The notes below the pieces were generated by a model, which saw only the letters and a program-made list of their open reading frames with translations, searched no databases and was not told where the DNA came from. Of a stretch of 64,000 nucleotides of DNA, positions 18,157-27,689 are shown piece by piece (positions within the stretch are counted from its first letter, which is position 1; each line of letters opens with the position of its first letter). The DNA comes from Leeuwenhoekiella nanhaiensis. Lineage in GTDB: Bacteria; Bacteroidota; Bacteroidia; Flavobacteriales; Flavobacteriaceae. The position numbers were made by a program, and so were the translations under genes. The stretch is from the NCBI RefSeq assembly GCF_002744755.1, contig NZ_KZ319297.1, positions 1 to 64,000 on the forward strand, given 5' to 3'.

Positions 18157-18648
18157 ATGAAAAAATTAGCTTTAATCCTTACGATTTTGGTAAGCTGCTC
18201 GGTTTTTGCACAGCGCGACGGGCGTCAGGATCGTATGAAAAAAATGATGGAGGCCAGTCCCGAGGAGATGGCTGATATTCAAACCAAGCGTCTTACTCTG
18301 GCCCTTGTGCTTGACGACAAACAGCAGAAAGCAATTTACGATCTGGAACTGGAAGCCGCTAAAGAACGCAAAGCCCAGTGGCAGAAACGCGCCGAACAAA
18401 TGAAAAATAGTGAAAAACCTAGCGAAGAAGAACGCGCAGCGATGCGCGAAGCACGTAAAGATCGCTATGCTGCAATGCTCGACAAGCAGATTGCACATCA
18501 GGAAAAAATGCAGAAAATCTTAAACGAAGAGCAATTTGACCAATGGCGTAAAATGAAAGCAAAGCAAAAACAGCGTATGGGTATGCTTGATGGCAAACGC
18601 GGTGAGCGACCAGACGGGCGCAGAAGAAATCACCGTGAGGGTAAATAA
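18157..18648 (+). CDS. Secreted Spy/CpxP-like helical protein
   Basis: A 163-residue protein with signal peptide MKKLALILTILVSCSVFA. The mature part is almost entirely charged helix (many Lys, Arg, Glu, Gln, Met) with ASPEEMADIQTKRLTLALVLDDKQ and ILNEEQFDQWRKM, the flavobacterial counterpart of LTXXQ/Spy periplasmic chaperones. The C-terminus is basic and Gly/Arg-rich (GKRGERPDGRRRNHREGK). It is likely a periplasmic stress or envelope chaperone, though sequence proof beyond composition and the LT...Q motif is thin. Monocistronic, with a strong terminator after it. Confidence 0.7.
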   Translation: MKKLALILTILVSCSVFAQRDGRQDRMKKMMEASPEEMADIQTKRLTLALVLDDKQQKAIYDLELEAAKERKAQWQKRAEQMKNSEKPSEEERAAMREARKDRYAAMLDKQIAHQEKMQKILNEEQFDQWRKMKAKQKQRMGMLDGKRGERPDGRRRNHREGK

Positions 18649-18671
18649 CCCCCGGTTTTATGTCAAAAAAG

Positions 18672-18704
18672 AATCCCCTTCGGTTTGACCGAAGGGGATT
18701 TTTA
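18672..18704 (+). terminator. Bidirectional terminator between the Spy-like gene and hemL
   Basis: A perfect 12-bp inverted repeat AATCCCCTTCGG / CCGAAGGGGATT with loop TTTGA, flanked by A-rich and T-rich sequence on either side. It can serve both converging genes. Confidence 0.85.
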
Positions 18705-18724
18705 GTTTATCCAAAGCTATAAAA

Positions 18725-20017
18725 TCACTTCAGACCGGGAGCTACTTTAGCTACCGCATTGATGGTTTCGTCCAGATCCTGGTAGGTCAAGGCATCCGTG
18801 ATAAACCAGGTTTCATAAGCACTGGGTGCGATATAAATACCTTCTGCCAGCATGCCGTGAAAGAATTTTTTAAAAGTATCTGTAGCCGCGTTTGCAGCAC
18901 TAGCAAAATCAGTCACAGGTTTTTCAGCAAAATGAACAGATATCATAGAACCCAATCGGTTTATGGTATGCACCACGCCATTTTCAGTAAGTACTTTTGA
19001 CATCCCTTTGTGCAGATATTCGGTTTTTTCTTCAAGACGTTTGAAAATCTGAGGATCGGAGTCTAATTCTTTCAACATTGCCAGACCGGCGGCCATCGCC
19101 AGCGGATTTCCACTTAAGGTCCCCGCCTGATACACGGGACCAACAGGCGCCAGGTAGTCCATAATTTCGTTACGGGCAGCAAAGGCTCCTACAGGCAAAC
19201 CGCCACCTATAACCTTTCCGAAGGTTACAATATCAGCTTGCACCCCCATCAATTCCTGCACACCTCCTGCGGCCAGTCTAAAACCGGTCATCACCTCATC
19301 AAAAATGAGCAGGGTTTTATGCGTATCACAGAGCTCTCTCAGGCCTTCTAAAAATCCTTCGGACGGAGGAATACAGCCCATGTTTCCGGCAACGGGCTCA
19401 ATAATAATTGCTGCTATTTCATTTTCATTAGCCTCAAAAAGCTTTTGAACTTCCGTCAGGTTATTATACGGCGCAAGCAACGTATCTTTTGCCGTACCTG
19501 CTGTTACGCCGGGACTATTGGGTGTACCAAAAGTTACCGCACCACTACCCGCCTGAATCAAAAATGAATCAGAATGCCCATGATAACAACCGGCAAACTT
19601 GATAATCTTATCGCGACCGGTAAACCCGCGTGCGAGGCGTACGGCGCTCATACAGGCTTCGGTACCGCTATTTACAAAACGTATTTTATCAATACCCGGC
19701 ACCATTTTTACGGCAAGTTGTGCAATTTCGGTCTCGATTTGCGTGGGCATGCCGAAGGAGGTTCCCTTCTGAGCCTTTTCAACCACCGCATCTACTACAG
19801 GTTTATAGGCGTGACCTAAAATCATAGGCCCCCAGGAGTTGATGTAATCAATCAGGCGATTACCGTCTTCATCATATAAATAAGCACCTTTAGCTTCTTT
19901 CACAAAGATGGGATCGCCTCCCACGGCTTTAAATGCCCGTACCGGAGAATTTACTCCGCCGGGGATTACCTGTTGTGCTTCTGCGAAAAGTGCGCTGCTT
20001 CTTTTATAAATCATCAT
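18725..20017 (-). CDS. hemL: Glutamate-1-semialdehyde 2,1-aminomutase
   Basis: A 430-residue PLP enzyme converting glutamate-1-semialdehyde to 5-aminolevulinate in C5-pathway haem synthesis. The family signature is clear: [12 protein letters not shown] at the N-terminus, [35 protein letters not shown], and the PLP lysine in [13 protein letters not shown] (about Lys268). Length is normal. The start is one of two adjacent ATG codons (20017 or 20014). The first overlaps the stop of the preceding lipoprotein gene as TAATG, which suggests translational coupling. Confidence 0.97.
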   Translation of the reverse strand: MMIYKRSSALFAEAQQVIPGGVNSPVRAFKAVGGDPIFVKEAKGAYLYDEDGNRLIDYINSWGPMILGHAYKPVVDAVVEKAQKGTSFGMPTQIETEIAQLAVKMVPGIDKIRFVNSGTEACMSAVRLARGFTGRDKIIKFAGCYHGHSDSFLIQAGSGAVTFGTPNSPGVTAGTAKDTLLAPYNNLTEVQKLFEANENEIAAIIIEPVAGNMGCIPPSEGFLEGLRELCDTHKTLLIFDEVMTGFRLAAGGVQELMGVQADIVTFGKVIGGGLPVGAFAARNEIMDYLAPVGPVYQAGTLSGNPLAMAAGLAMLKELDSDPQIFKRLEEKTEYLHKGMSKVLTENGVVHTINRLGSMISVHFAEKPVTDFASAANAATDTFKKFFHGMLAEGIYIAPSAYETWFITDALTYQDLDETINAVAKVAPGLK

Positions 20018-20850
20018 TAAAATCCGTTATACTGTGGGGTAACATTCAATTGTTGCCCAATGCTTATCGTATTATCACGCAAGCCGTTATTCTTTTTCAA
20101 TTCGTCTACCGTCAGGTTGTACATTCTGGAAATACTGTAAAGCGTTTCCCCTTTTTTGACCGTATGCAAAACCACCTTATCAGAAGGTTCGGGTTTAAAT
20201 TCTTTAATGTCAGTGCCTAAAACTTCAGCATCGTAATTATACATCGCATAGCGTTCTATAATAGCTATAAGTTTTTCCGGGTATTTGGGATCTGTGGCAT
20301 AGCCGGCCTTACGCAAACCACGGGCCCAGCCTTTATAATCGTCGGGATCAAGTTTGAACAAATCTGCATACCGACTTCTTCCGGTTAAAAACAACGAGTG
20401 ATCGCGGAAAGAATATTTGGGATCGCGATACTTCCGGAAGCATTCCCCCTTTTCATCATCATCGTGATAGACCACTGCGCCGGTCCAATTGTGGCATTTA
20501 ATACCAAAATGATTGTTGGCTTTTTTGGTAAGGTTACCATTGCCGGCACCACTTTCTAAAACCGCCTGGGCCATCGTGATGCTTGCGGGAATTTTATACA
20601 AACGCATTTCTTCTTTTGCTATGGGTGCAAAATGTTCAATATAATCCTCAACTTTATTAAACGGCGCATATTCATAAGCCTTCTCTGTTTCTTCGGTTAC
20701 AGCAGCAGGTGTGGTTTCTCTTTTAGTCACCGGTCGTTCTGAGGTTCTTGATGATCTTACGATTACTTTACGCTTTGAAGCTCTTTTGCTTCCGCCGCAA
20801 CCTACCAGTAAAATACTTATTAATAGAAGAATAGTTATTTTTTTGATCAT
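20017..20850 (-). CDS. Glucosaminidase (FlgJ/GH73-like) lipoprotein with LysM domain
   Basis: About 277 residues. Signal peptide and lipobox ([20 protein letters not shown]), a short basic linker, then a mannosyl-glycoprotein endo-beta-N-acetylglucosaminidase-type domain ([43 protein letters not shown]). A C-terminal LysM domain ([20 protein letters not shown]) should bind peptidoglycan. It likely trims cell-wall glycan at the outer membrane's inner face. I start at ATG 20850: this lies two bases beyond the stop of the upstream PLP gene and begins the signal peptide cleanly, whereas an earlier ATG at 20895 would overlap that gene and add a charged leader. Coupled by TAATG to hemL. Confidence 0.88.
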   Translation of the reverse strand: MIKKITILLLISILLVGCGGSKRASKRKVIVRSSRTSERPVTKRETTPAAVTEETEKAYEYAPFNKVEDYIEHFAPIAKEEMRLYKIPASITMAQAVLESGAGNGNLTKKANNHFGIKCHNWTGAVVYHDDDEKGECFRKYRDPKYSFRDHSLFLTGRSRYADLFKLDPDDYKGWARGLRKAGYATDPKYPEKLIAIIERYAMYNYDAEVLGTDIKEFKPEPSDKVVLHTVKKGETLYSISRMYNLTVDELKKNNGLRDNTISIGQQLNVTPQYNGF

Positions 20851-20851
20851 T

Positions 20852-21796
20852 CTAGATGCTAATTGTAGATCGTCCCTGTTTTTTAAGTCTGTCATTCATT
20901 CCCGGAATACCTTGTAGTCCTCCAGTATGAACGGCAAAAATACGGGTATTTTTAGAGAAATACCCATTGCGGATAAGATCTGTCAAACCGTACATCATTT
21001 TCCCCGTATAAACAGGATCAAGCTGAATGTTTTGCTCTTTCTTAAACCTATTGATGAAACGAATTAACTCCTCAGAAGTTTTAGCGTAACCCCCAAAATG
21101 GTAATCAGGTATCAGCTCCCAGTTGGTTTTTGATGTGTATTTTTTGATCTCATCTTCTAAAAAATCTCCTTTCAACGCCGGGAAACCCAAAACCTTTTGA
21201 TGCGGCAAACTGGCCTCAATTATACCGGCGATTGTGCCGCCTGTCCCCACGGCGCAGGCGATGTAGTCGTAATCGACTGTTGTTGCACCAAGTATTTCGT
21301 GGCAACCTTTGATAGCGAGTTCATTCGTACCACCTTCAGGGATCTCGTAAAAGGTACCGTATTTAGTTTTTAAGCTTTCGCGAAAAGACTCCGTGTTCTT
21401 TTCACGGTAGGCGGTTCGGGTAACAAATTCAAACTGCATCCCGCATTCGTATGCAAATCTCAAGGTAAAATTCTTCTGAAGCGTGATGTCTAAATTCTTC
21501 CCCAGCTCTTCCCCCCGGATCACTCCAATGGTTTCTAAACCAAAAAGCTTTCCGGCTTTAGCAACGGCTGCTATATGATTTGAAAACGCGCCTCCATAGG
21601 TGAGTATTGAGTAATGACCCTCTTCAAGAGCCTGAAGCATATTGTATTTGAGCTTTCTAAACTTATTCCCGGAGACTTCAGCATCAATGAGATCTTCTCT
21701 TTTGAGATCAACTTTAATATGCTTATCCCCGTAAACTGTGCTTGAAATTGAGTTTACGGGTGTCTCGGGAAATGTAGTAGTGCTCCAGATTTTCAT
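20852..21796 (-). CDS. PLP enzyme of the ACC deaminase/D-cysteine desulfhydrase family
   Basis: A 314-residue fold-type II PLP enzyme. The probable Schiff-base Lys45 is in EVSGNKFRKLKY, the substrate loop is TYGGAFSNHIAAVAKAG, and a glycine-rich phosphate cup is CAVGTGGTIAGI. These match the family of 1-aminocyclopropane-1-carboxylate deaminase and D-cysteine desulfhydrase. Which substrate it uses cannot be read from the sequence; D-cysteine breakdown is the more usual role in bacteria that do not meet plants. It heads a leftward unit with the glucosaminidase and hemL. Confidence 0.85.
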   Translation of the reverse strand: MKIWSTTTFPETPVNSISSTVYGDKHIKVDLKREDLIDAEVSGNKFRKLKYNMLQALEEGHYSILTYGGAFSNHIAAVAKAGKLFGLETIGVIRGEELGKNLDITLQKNFTLRFAYECGMQFEFVTRTAYREKNTESFRESLKTKYGTFYEIPEGGTNELAIKGCHEILGATTVDYDYIACAVGTGGTIAGIIEASLPHQKVLGFPALKGDFLEDEIKKYTSKTNWELIPDYHFGGYAKTSEELIRFINRFKKEQNIQLDPVYTGKMMYGLTDLIRNGYFSKNTRIFAVHTGGLQGIPGMNDRLKKQGRSTISI

Positions 21797-22060
21797 AAGT
21801 GCAAATTACCGTATTCGACTTAGAATTAAAATTGAAGGCTGAAACTCAATAAAGCCTTCTCATCAGCACCCTGATCTTCAAAAGATTGACTAAAACAAAA
21901 CTTAAAAGCACAAAAACTCACAAAAAATAAAAAAATACCGATAAAGTACAAGTATATATCGACAAAAGTATATATATTAGTCGCGCATAACAAAACGTAT
22001 TCACTTAGAGGATAAAATAATGCATTTAATCTGATTTGTGAGTGAGTAATTCAAACCCCT

Positions 22061-23848
22061 ATGAATCTACGCTCTTTAATTTTAACAGGCGCCTTATTGA
22101 GCGCCAGCTACGCTGTCCACGCACAAGTGGGTATAGGCACTACTAATCCGGTTTCCGGCGCTCTTTTAGACATTTCTGCAACAGATAAAGGTCTGATGAT
22201 TCCCCGAGTGTCTCTCACCGGAACAGATGACACCGCTACAGTTACCCCGGCCGCAACTACAGGCCTGCTTGTTTTCAACACCGCTGTTACCACAGGCACA
22301 AATGCTGTCTCTCAGGGATTTTATTACTGGGATAGCACGAAATGGGTAAAGATTTCGGCAGGCTCTGATGACACAAGTATCTATGCAAACGACGGAACCT
22401 TGTCAGGAGATCGTATCGTTACGCAAAACAGCAACACCTTAGATTTTGTAGGAACAGGAGGAAGAGGCATCCTTGCTATAAAGCGTACTGACAATGCTAA
22501 TGAGATTGGATTAAGCTTTAGAAACAGTGGCGATAACTATGACGCTTCCATTTTTATGGAGAGTGGCTCTAATAGTGGGCTCGCGATTGCCTCGGGTTCT
22601 AATCAGGGCAATGCTGCTAACCTGACAAATACGGTGATTTTTAATAATGACCAGACGAGTTCCTTTTCTAAGGAACTAAAGGTTTACGAAGCTGATGCGA
22701 ATCTAAATGACATTACATCACGTCTGTATAGTTCAACAGATGACGGGATTCTTGATCTTTACGAGAATAACACGTATAACCACAGGCTTGCAGCAAATGC
22801 AACAACTATATTTAATGAAAAAGGGCTTGATCTTGATTTTAGGATAGAAACAGATACCAACGAGAATACCTTCTTTGTAAAGGGGAGTACTAATAGAGTG
22901 GGGCTCGGCACAAATGACCCGCAGGCAAGACTACACATTCTGGAATCTGTAGGCACGCCTGCATCTGCTTCTACCGGAACTATAGTTTTAGAACACGGTA
23001 ACGCAGGAGGAGAATCTTCTATAGTTTTCAAAAGCCAGTCTAATAACAACAGTGACTACGGGTATCTCAAGTATTCTGATGACGGTAGCGGAAACGGAAG
23101 CACAGGCGAAAATAGCTTGCTCGAACTCGGCATTCAAAATGACACCCCGGGACTCTATCAGGATGATATCAATATCGCCTCTACAGGAAATGTTGGCATA
23201 AGCAATACCGCTCCAAAAGAAAAATTACACATTTCCGGAAATACCTCTACCATCAGAGTAGATGGATTAAATACCACAAATAATGCTACAAATGTTGCCG
23301 GTGATCCTATGCCTGTCTATGTGGATGATAATGGAACGATGGTATTAAGACCATCTCTGGTACAGACATATTTGGCTGCAAATGATTATAATTTTTTAAC
23401 TGGTACCGGGAATGCTGTTATATCTGACTCTAATACAGGTGCAGCTAAAGACATCCTTCTTTTGACCAAAACTATAACTCTAACTCAAGCTTCCCTAGTC
23501 GAAATGAAATATATGTATAGTGTAAGTGTATCCAGAAGAAACGATGCGGTGATAACTGACGGCGCTCCAAGACTTTACAGAGGGTGGATTACAGTTAATG
23601 GTGGCACAGAACATTTTGCTTATGATTCAGGAACTTACAATCAGGCACATACTTCTACAGGTGGTGGAGGCAGCACAACCACCTATGCTGCTGGATTTTA
23701 CTATCTTAATGGTTCATCCTATGTACAACTTCCTGCAGGTACACATACATTCCGACTTTACGGTAGAGGCTTTGGAGCTGATTTTGATTACAAAATGATA
23801 TTCGGTGAATCTGACCATGATCGTTTTCAATTAATCGTTCACAGATAA
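22061..23848 (+). CDS. Secreted fibre-like protein with VGIGT motif, function unknown
   Basis: A 595-residue secreted protein (signal peptide ending SYAVHA before QVGIGTTNP). The opening VGIGTTNPVSGALLDI, followed by GLMIPRVSL and a GFYYWDSTKW segment, is a common Bacteroidota pattern also seen in phage tail-fibre-like and surface proteins. The same VGIGT-type repeat recurs as RVGLGTNDPQARLHIL and VGISNTAPKEKLHISG, a repeated shaft motif. The C-terminal 150 residues look like a compact beta-sandwich head. There is no obvious type IX secretion tail. It has a 264-base upstream gap with two GTATATAT tracts and its own transcription. Adhesion is a guess. Confidence 0.7.
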   Translation: MNLRSLILTGALLSASYAVHAQVGIGTTNPVSGALLDISATDKGLMIPRVSLTGTDDTATVTPAATTGLLVFNTAVTTGTNAVSQGFYYWDSTKWVKISAGSDDTSIYANDGTLSGDRIVTQNSNTLDFVGTGGRGILAIKRTDNANEIGLSFRNSGDNYDASIFMESGSNSGLAIASGSNQGNAANLTNTVIFNNDQTSSFSKELKVYEADANLNDITSRLYSSTDDGILDLYENNTYNHRLAANATTIFNEKGLDLDFRIETDTNENTFFVKGSTNRVGLGTNDPQARLHILESVGTPASASTGTIVLEHGNAGGESSIVFKSQSNNNSDYGYLKYSDDGSGNGSTGENSLLELGIQNDTPGLYQDDINIASTGNVGISNTAPKEKLHISGNTSTIRVDGLNTTNNATNVAGDPMPVYVDDNGTMVLRPSLVQTYLAANDYNFLTGTGNAVISDSNTGAAKDILLLTKTITLTQASLVEMKYMYSVSVSRRNDAVITDGAPRLYRGWITVNGGTEHFAYDSGTYNQAHTSTGGGGSTTTYAAGFYYLNGSSYVQLPAGTHTFRLYGRGFGADFDYKMIFGESDHDRFQLIVHR

Positions 23849-23849
23849 T

Positions 23850-24170
23850 CTAAGACTTCAGGAAACCCCAAAATTTTCGATTTTTTAAATACGAAAAGTC
23901 ACATTCGTTTTGATAAGCCTCTCGTTCAAAAACTATTGAGCGATAGGCTTTTTGTTTGGAATACCCCTTAGTACGATAGTAAGTGTATTCCAACATATAC
24001 CATATATAAAATGGAAGAACAAGCAATTCTAACTGTTGACGCAGATGAATACGCTCGTGATTCATAAATACTTTATTGCGTTTTAAATCCTTTTGCTTAA
24101 TCAGAATAAACGGCCATAACGCACACCCTGAAAAATGCCTTAAAAGTTTGGGAGCCGTAATACAAATCAT
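23850..24170 (-). CDS. Uncharacterised protein with HERIH motif
   Basis: About 106 residues, starting MICITAPKLLRHFSG. The middle holds FMNHERIHLRQQLELLVLPFYIWYMLEY. HERIH fits the HExxH zinc-peptidase pattern, and the following aromatic helix is membrane-like, but the protein is far too short for a known peptidase family. A longer frame to 24257 exists, but it would overlap the well-supported divergent DUF5522 gene, so I prefer ATG 24170. I recall similar genes beside DUF5522 in other Flavobacteriaceae. Function unknown. Its stop abuts the convergent fibre gene. Confidence 0.6.
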   Translation of the reverse strand: MICITAPKLLRHFSGCALWPFILIKQKDLKRNKVFMNHERIHLRQQLELLVLPFYIWYMLEYTYYRTKGYSKQKAYRSIVFEREAYQNECDFSYLKNRKFWGFLKS

Positions 24171-24228
24171 TATTCTAGTTTTACCATGGTAAACACAAAG
24201 TATGCCGTATCTTTTTGTAAATTTATAG

Positions 24229-24390
24229 ATGATGCTGTTTAAAAATAAAGTTACCATTGAAGAAGGTGATTATTATCTTACTCCCGAGGGTTACCGGTGC
24301 TTCACAGAGCAATACCACTTGAAGAGAGGTTATTGCTGCAAGAGCGGGTGCAGGCATTGCCCTTATGACTTTGATAAAACCAAAGAATAA
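24229..24390 (+). CDS. DUF5522 small cysteine-rich protein
   Basis: A 53-residue protein easily missed by length filters. It contains GYRCFTEQYHLKRGYCC followed by KSGCRHCPYDF: a four- or five-cysteine pattern (C-x11-CC-x3-C-x2-C) with a His, typical of DUF5522 and likely a small metal site. Two ATG codons in tandem (24229, 24232) are available. It is divergent from the HERIH gene and upstream of the DUF4136 lipoprotein. Confidence 0.85.
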   Translation: MMLFKNKVTIEEGDYYLTPEGYRCFTEQYHLKRGYCCKSGCRHCPYDFDKTKE

Positions 24391-24455
24391 ATTCTTCTTG
24401 GTACAATTCTTGAGGCATTAAAATAGCTGTTCTGTTGAATTAAAAAAATATACTT

Positions 24456-25007
24456 ATGAAAAATTTTAGACCCTTTTTGCTTTTAGCGCTTGTCGCTATG
24501 CTAGCTTCCTGTAGTTCTGTGCGTGTATCTTCAGATTATGATCAGTCGGCCAATTTTAACGAATACAAAACTTTTGCTTTCTTCAAGCCCGGTATTGATA
24601 AGGCCGAAATTTCGGACCTTGATAAAAAGCGCATTCTTCGTGCGATTGAAGATCAACTGATGGCAAAAGGTTTTGTCAAATCTGAAAACCCGTCTATGCT
24701 CGTAAGTATTTTTACTACTGCACAGGAGCGTGTAGATGTATACAATAATTACGGCTGGGGCTGGGGTGCTTGGGGCGCCTGGGGTCCTTGGGGTCCTTGG
24801 GGCGGTGGCTTTGGCAATACAGTATCGCGCAGCACCGAAGGAACATTATACATCGACCTGATTGATGCTCAGAAGAAAGAATTAGTATGGCAAGGTCAGG
24901 GAACCGGCTATTTAGCCCGTGATGTAGACCGTAAGCAGGAACGCATCAATGAAATTGTAGGAGAAATTATGCAGGAGTATCCTCCTAAGAAAATGGCTTC
25001 TAACTAA
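24456..25007 (+). CDS. DUF4136 lipoprotein
   Basis: A 183-residue lipoprotein with signal peptide and lipobox (LLALVAMLASCSSVRV). The mature part starts SSDYDQSANFNEYKTFAF, the hallmark of DUF4136, and ends with the usual DAQKKELVWQGQGTGYL segment. A central tryptophan/glycine-rich insert (about 98-120, WGWGAWGAWGPWGPWGGG) is longer than in many relatives. Probably anchored to the outer membrane's inner leaflet; no specific role is known. Confidence 0.88.
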   Translation: MKNFRPFLLLALVAMLASCSSVRVSSDYDQSANFNEYKTFAFFKPGIDKAEISDLDKKRILRAIEDQLMAKGFVKSENPSMLVSIFTTAQERVDVYNNYGWGWGAWGAWGPWGPWGGGFGNTVSRSTEGTLYIDLIDAQKKELVWQGQGTGYLARDVDRKQERINEIVGEIMQEYPPKKMASN

Positions 25008-25030
25008 AAACAGAAGTCCTAAAACTTAAA

Positions 25031-25054
25031 AAGCCCTCAAATGAGGGCTTTTCT
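25031..25054. terminator. Bidirectional terminator
   Basis: A perfect 8-bp inverted repeat AAGCCCTC / GAGGGCTT with loop AAAT, A-rich on the left and T-rich on the right. It separates the convergent DUF4136 and enoyl-CoA hydratase genes. Confidence 0.75.
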
Positions 25055-25806
25055 TATTTATAAGATTGCAATTTCTCTTTAGTAAACTGAGAGAGTACTA
25101 ATTTCCCGCTTGTCTCAGCCCGCGCTTCCAGAATACTCTGCCATTCATCTGTCCCCTCCCAGAAAATCTTTTTAGCTGCCCTTAAAGCTTCCGGATTGTA
25201 ACTCGCCAGGTGTTTTGCCAATTCCGCTACACGCTCATCCAGAGCTTCATTAGATTCTAAAACCTCAGCAAAAAGTCCGTTAGCTTTCGCCCATTCGGGT
25301 TTGTAAAATTCCTGCGCATTCAACGTCATTTGTGAAAATGCCGAAACACCTATTTTACGTTCTACAGCAGGTCCTATCACAAACGGACCAATACCTATGC
25401 TCAGTTCGCTCAGTTTTATACTCGCGTACGTACTTGCCAAACAATAATCTGCCGCAGCGGCAATACCTACTCCGCCCCCAACAGTTTTACCCTGTACACG
25501 AACAATAATAGGCTTCGGACAATTGCGCATGGCCAGAATCACCTTAGCAAAACCCATAAAGAAGTCTTTGCCCTTGCTTTCGTTGTCAATCGCAATCAAT
25601 TCGTTAAAACTGGCTCCTGCACAAAATGTACGATCTCCTCCACTTTGCAAAATAACTACATTAACGTTCCTATCATCTGCCACTTCATTAAGCACCGCCT
25701 CAAGACGATTTAATATTGCCGTAGGCAATGCATTGTGATGCGGCGTAAAAAAAGTGACCGTAGCAATAGTATCTTTAATATCAAGATTAACAAATGAGTC
25801 TTGCAT
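25054..25806 (-). CDS. Enoyl-CoA hydratase/isomerase family protein
   Basis: A 250-residue crotonase-fold protein. The two oxyanion-hole segments are visible as RTFCAGASFNEL and GKTVGGGVGIAAAADYCLAS. The catalytic glutamates of true hydratases are not obviously present: the second acidic region reads KLSELSIGIGPFVIGPAVER, where a Glu (SEL) follows a Leu. That is closer to isomerase or ring-opening members such as PaaG-type. Its neighbour is the aromatic amino acid hydroxylase, divergently placed, so a link to aromatic or fatty acid catabolism is possible but unproved. A TAAATTTG -7-like box lies at 25848-25855 on the same strand. Confidence 0.88.
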   Translation of the reverse strand: MQDSFVNLDIKDTIATVTFFTPHHNALPTAILNRLEAVLNEVADDRNVNVVILQSGGDRTFCAGASFNELIAIDNESKGKDFFMGFAKVILAMRNCPKPIIVRVQGKTVGGGVGIAAAADYCLASTYASIKLSELSIGIGPFVIGPAVERKIGVSAFSQMTLNAQEFYKPEWAKANGLFAEVLESNEALDERVAELAKHLASYNPEALRAAKKIFWEGTDEWQSILEARAETSGKLVLSQFTKEKLQSYK

Positions 25807-25922
25807 AAATTTTATTCAGTAAAAGTGGGTTCTTATTGGATAATCTTCAAATTTAGCTCTAAATTACGTATTGTTTTTCCGTTAAGAAAGAATTGAGGAA
25901 ATTCCGCTTAAAAATATAACGC

Positions 25923-27689
25923 ATGTCAGAGATTCTAGATAAAAATATTGAAAGTAATCCACTTATAGACCGCCTGCCTCCGCATTTAAAACAGTATATA
26001 AAACCTCAAAACTACGAGGATTACACCCCGATTAATCAGGCTGTTTGGCGCTATGTAATGCGTAAAAACGTAAGCTACCTCAGCAAAGCGGCTCATAAAT
26101 CCTATCTCGATGGTCTTAAACAGACCGGGATTTCTATTGATCAGATTCCCAATATGTATGGGATGAACCGCATTTTAAAAGAAATCGGCTGGGCAGCAGT
26201 GGCGGTTGACGGTTTTATTCCTCCGGCAGCCTTTATGGAGTTTCAGGCCTACAACGTTTTGGTTATCGCTTCAGACATACGTCAGCTTGAGCATATAGAA
26301 TATACGCCTGCTCCCGATATTATCCACGAAGGCGCAGGCCATGCCCCGATAATCGCAAACCCCGAATATGCCGAATACCTCAGACGTTTTGGGGAAATAG
26401 GCTGCAAGGCGATTTCGTCAGCTAAAGATTACGAGCTGTATGAAGCCGTGCGAAAGCTTTCCATTCTCAAAGAAGCCGAAAACACTCCTGAAGAAGCCAT
26501 TCGGGAAGTTGAAGAACAGGTAGACTATCTTCAGAAGAATATGGGTAAGCCCAGCGAAATGGCCCTCATACGCAATTTACACTGGTGGACGGTTGAATAC
26601 GGACTTATAGGCACTCCTGAAAATCCTAAAATTTATGGCGCCGGCTTACTATCATCTATTGGCGAGAGCGCATGGTGTATGACCGACGCGGTTGAAAAAA
26701 TTCCGTATGGTCCTGAAGCGGCGCACAAGGAATTTGACATTACCAAACCGCAGCCTCAATTGTATGTGACTCCAGATTTTGCTTTTTTAAGCGAGGTACT
26801 CGAAGAATTTGCAAATACCATGGCTTTACGCACCGGTGGGCCGGAAGGGCTTCAAAAACTAATTGAAAGCAATAATCTGGGTACAGCTCAATTGAGTACC
26901 GGTCTACAGATTTCCGGGGTTTTTGATGAACTGATTACCCATAAAGGCAAAGTGACTTATTTACAAACCAAAGGAGCAACCGCGCTTGCTTATCACGAAA
27001 AGGAACTGGTAGGACACGGCACTTTAAATCATCCTAAGGGTTATGGTACCGCGATAGGTAAGCTTAAAGGAATTAATCTTGCTATCGAAGATATGAGCCC
27101 CAAAGATCTCAAGGCTTATAAAATTTATGAGGGCGAAAAGATTAAGCTGGAGTTTGAAGGTGACGTTGTTGTAACCGGAAAAATCATTACCGGCACCCGT
27201 AACTTACAGGGAAAAATCATCCTTATCAGTTTTGAAGACTGCACGGTTACACACCAGGAACGTCTGCTTTTCAAACCGGAATGGGGAGTTTATCATCTGG
27301 GAGTGGGCAAAAAAATTACTTCGGCATTCTCAGGTCCTGCAGACTTTAAATCATTTGACCTAACACATCACAAACCCGGCTCTGAGACTATTAAGGCCTC
27401 TAAAAATGACAAGCGGCAGGAGCTTGAATCACTATATCAGGCAGTGCGCGATTACCGCAATGGCAAAGACACACCATTTGCTCCTGAAGCTGTTTTTGAT
27501 ATCCTAAAAAAATCTCATCCGGAAGATTGGCTGCTACCTGTAGAATTGTATGAACTCGCTTTTGATGAAAACCGTTCTGAATTTTGTCAAAAAATCGAAG
27601 AACACCTCAAAAAACTTTCTGAAGAGCGTCCTAAACTGAGTCATCTTATAAAAGATGGCCTAGAGCTCATACGTTCAACAAGAAATTAA
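25923..27689 (+). CDS. Biopterin-dependent aromatic amino acid hydroxylase (phenylalanine 4-monooxygenase type)
   Basis: A 588-residue protein. The N-terminal 320 residues form the hydroxylase domain, with the iron ligands His135 and His140 in IIHEGAGH and Glu225 in WWTVEYGLIG. The likely reaction is phenylalanine to tyrosine using a pterin. Typical bacterial enzymes are about 260-300 residues and lack regulatory domains. Here an extra C-terminal 260 residues follow (from about KVTYLQTKGATALAYHEKEL), with beta-rich sequence and a helical tail; I do not recognise that part. I believe such long forms occur widely in Flavobacteriaceae. It ends overlapping convergent response regulator 27686 by four bases. 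Confidence 0.9.
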   Translation: MSEILDKNIESNPLIDRLPPHLKQYIKPQNYEDYTPINQAVWRYVMRKNVSYLSKAAHKSYLDGLKQTGISIDQIPNMYGMNRILKEIGWAAVAVDGFIPPAAFMEFQAYNVLVIASDIRQLEHIEYTPAPDIIHEGAGHAPIIANPEYAEYLRRFGEIGCKAISSAKDYELYEAVRKLSILKEAENTPEEAIREVEEQVDYLQKNMGKPSEMALIRNLHWWTVEYGLIGTPENPKIYGAGLLSSIGESAWCMTDAVEKIPYGPEAAHKEFDITKPQPQLYVTPDFAFLSEVLEEFANTMALRTGGPEGLQKLIESNNLGTAQLSTGLQISGVFDELITHKGKVTYLQTKGATALAYHEKELVGHGTLNHPKGYGTAIGKLKGINLAIEDMSPKDLKAYKIYEGEKIKLEFEGDVVVTGKIITGTRNLQGKIILISFEDCTVTHQERLLFKPEWGVYHLGVGKKITSAFSGPADFKSFDLTHHKPGSETIKASKNDKRQELESLYQAVRDYRNGKDTPFAPEAVFDILKKSHPEDWLLPVELYELAFDENRSEFCQKIEEHLKKLSEERPKLSHLIKDGLELIRSTRN

